Under the pieces are notes generated by a model. The model searched no databases and was not told where the DNA came from. It was given only the letters and a program-made list of their open reading frames with translations. A stretch of DNA of 39,640 nt from the NCBI GenBank assembly GCA_028681275.1, contig JAQUIV010000005.1:1-39640 (forward strand), in the 5' to 3' direction. Positions 39,601 through 39,640 of the stretch are shown one piece after another (the first letter of the stretch is position 1; every line of letters starts with the position of its first letter). A program made the translations under genes and the position numbers. This DNA is from Aliarcobacter sp. Its GTDB lineage: Bacteria; Campylobacterota; Campylobacteria; Campylobacterales; Arcobacteraceae.

Positions 39601-39640
39601 AATTAAAACTTCCTAGAATAATGATTTATTGGTATTTTAC

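Noticed and set aside
1-39640. CRISPR array, tRNA, rRNA or insertion sequence
   Set aside because: No regularly spaced direct repeats, cloverleaf-like segments, conserved rRNA stretches or transposase motifs were seen while reading the window.

Overview
The window is AT-rich, with compact operons and a gene set typical of the Campylobacterota. The protein sequences look most like Arcobacter/Aliarcobacter. That placement rests on my recognition of the proteins and on base composition, not on a database search. No rRNA, tRNA, CRISPR array, insertion sequence or prophage was seen. Apart from the first 319 bases, almost everything is coding.

Layout. (1) The left edge (1-319) has no gene. It carries a full-consensus sigma-70 promoter pointing out of the window to the left, followed by the leader of a Bax-inhibitor-1 family gene. 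(2) 320-2109: the BI-1 protein, a stand-alone ThiD2-type thiamine enzyme, and a convergent BioC-like methyltransferase whose 3' end overlaps thiD2. (3) 2217-7132: a tight operon of secG, frr, pyrE, an RDD protein, an MFS transporter and an MscS-type channel. (4) 7161-9296: a minus-strand operon of a ZntB/CorA transporter, YaaA and a YchJ-like protein. A ComEA-like protein and a Crp/Fnr regulator follow on the same strand. The regulator is divergent from a YgbA_NO-family gene, and an FNR/DNR-type box lies between them. (5) 10899-14683: ung, then an operon of a ThDP-dependent acetolactate-synthase-like enzyme and an aldehyde dehydrogenase. (6) 14917-17936: a LemA / TPM-like / TPM / Gph-like phosphatase / Rho-binding antiterminator operon. 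(7) 18039-21888: a glycine-zipper protein, a MarR-Bcr/CflA efflux pair behind a perfect palindromic operator, an unrecognised protein, a double-domain hemerythrin and a small secreted protein. (8) 22007-27695: a complete RND tripartite efflux operon. (9) 27776-29731: an M48 peptidase with an ankyrin-like tail, an ABM-domain protein and a small WYL-like fragment.

The right quarter is accessory and defence-like. It holds a Phd/YefM-RelE toxin-antitoxin pair with its own operator-like repeats, an FRG-domain protein, a BaiN-like flavoprotein, a MoxR ATPase with a VWA/DUF2201 partner, a small membrane protein, and a restriction-modification operon. In that operon an NgoPII-like endonuclease and an M.HaeIII/M.NgoPII-like cytosine methylase, both expected to act on GGCC, flank an unassigned 613-residue protein with a PD-(D/E)XK-like nuclease core. 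This third gene is the best candidate for an undescribed component in the window. A cupin gene closes the window on the minus strand.

Regulatory logic visible in the DNA: the MarR palindrome should control its own gene and the efflux pump; the FNR-type box links the Crp/Fnr gene to the NO-responsive YgbA gene; a Fur-like site precedes the ThDP enzyme; and many gene pairs share bidirectional hairpin terminators that overlap stop codons.
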